Shown: piece by piece, positions 44,778 through 44,821 of the stretch
How positions within the stretch are numbered: position 1 is the first letter of the stretch
Layout of the letters: the number at the start of each line of letters is the position of its first letter
Origin: Lachnospiraceae bacterium
Lineage (GTDB): Bacteria > Bacillota > Clostridia > Lachnospirales > Lachnospiraceae
Assembly (NCBI GenBank): GCA_910575605.1
Contig: CAJTEW010000025.1
Location: forward strand, 1-44,821
Direction: 5' to 3'
DNA length: 44,821 nucleotides
The notes under the pieces: generated by a model
Database searches by the model: none
The model's input: only the letters and a program-made list of their open reading frames with translations
What the model was told of the DNA's origin: nothing
Program-made: the position numbers and the translations under genes

Positions 44778-44821
44778 ATGCCAGGTTCACACTGTACCTT
44801 ATGTATAGATAGTTTTTATCC
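44778..44821 (+). CDS. Start of an unidentified gene, cut by the window end
   Basis: AGGAGG at 44765-44770 precedes an ATG at 44778 that opens MPGSHCTLCIDSFY and runs off the window. Too short to identify. It may be the first gene outside, or the next unit of, the element. Confidence 0.35.
   Translation, partial: MPGSHCTLCIDSFY

Overview
The window is most of an integrative conjugative element (ICE) of the Tn1549/CD1107-CD1115 type from a low-to-moderate GC Firmicute, probably a gut Clostridia/Lachnospiraceae relative. The evidence is strong AGGAGG ribosome sites, tightly overlapping genes, a PcfB/VirD4/Maff2/PrgI/VirB4/CD1108-type transfer module, a large serine recombinase, and a VanG-type D-Ala-D-Ser glycopeptide-resistance cluster as cargo. 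The core genes are moderately GC-rich. The van cluster and a trypsin-like protease gene are visibly AT-rich and look acquired.

Layout: 1-200 holds a terminator and a structured leader. 206-1922 is parA-parB. 2139-6379 is a giant wall-anchored CnaB-repeat adhesin with a thioester domain and a tiny membrane protein. 6450-9618 is a packed run of small accessory genes. 9633-18503 is a 2956-residue methylase/helicase protein with a complete tnpV-like gene nested in another frame. 18583-18912 is a small conserved gene, followed by a trypsin-like protease cassette (about 908 bp) between 17-bp direct repeats. 19941-21294 holds a Toprim primase-like gene and a Cys-rich small gene. 21301-23290 is the candidate oriT, a DUF3789-like peptide, MobC and the relaxase. 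23232-30852 is the transfer module, in which virB4 carries an internal out-of-frame deletion. 30985-33680 is a class B sortase and a CD1108-type cell-wall hydrolase. 33708-40308 is a reverse-strand HTH regulator and vanR-vanS-vanG-vanXY-vanT, with vanT split into membrane and racemase genes. 40441-41756 is terminators, a sigma-like gene and a roughly 450-nt structured noncoding stretch. 41777-44246 is mazF, a 52-residue SHOCT-like gene and the serine recombinase. 44415 to the end is a broken AIPR-like gene and the start of another gene.

How it fits together: the recombinase would excise and insert the element; ParAB may help maintain it; MobC and the relaxase nick oriT; VirD4 couples DNA to the secretion channel (VirB6, PrgI, VirB4, Maff2); the hydrolase opens the wall; the sortase anchors the adhesin that may stabilise mating pairs. 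Because virB4 is broken, this copy may be unable to transfer itself.

The most unusual signals are: (1) a covarying 5'-leader hairpin, TTACA-[TAG...CTA]-AATC, 9-12 nt before the ribosome site of three separate transcription units (parA, primase, mazF), one of which is the exact insertion point of the protease cassette; (2) tnpV overprinted inside the giant helicase gene; (3) a long structured noncoding region with two mutually exclusive pairings; (4) two tandem 50-bp hairpin repeats before the sortase gene; and (5) matching TCTTA-N6-TCTTA boxes before vanR and vanG. All family assignments are from recognition of motifs in the translated sequence; no database search was run.
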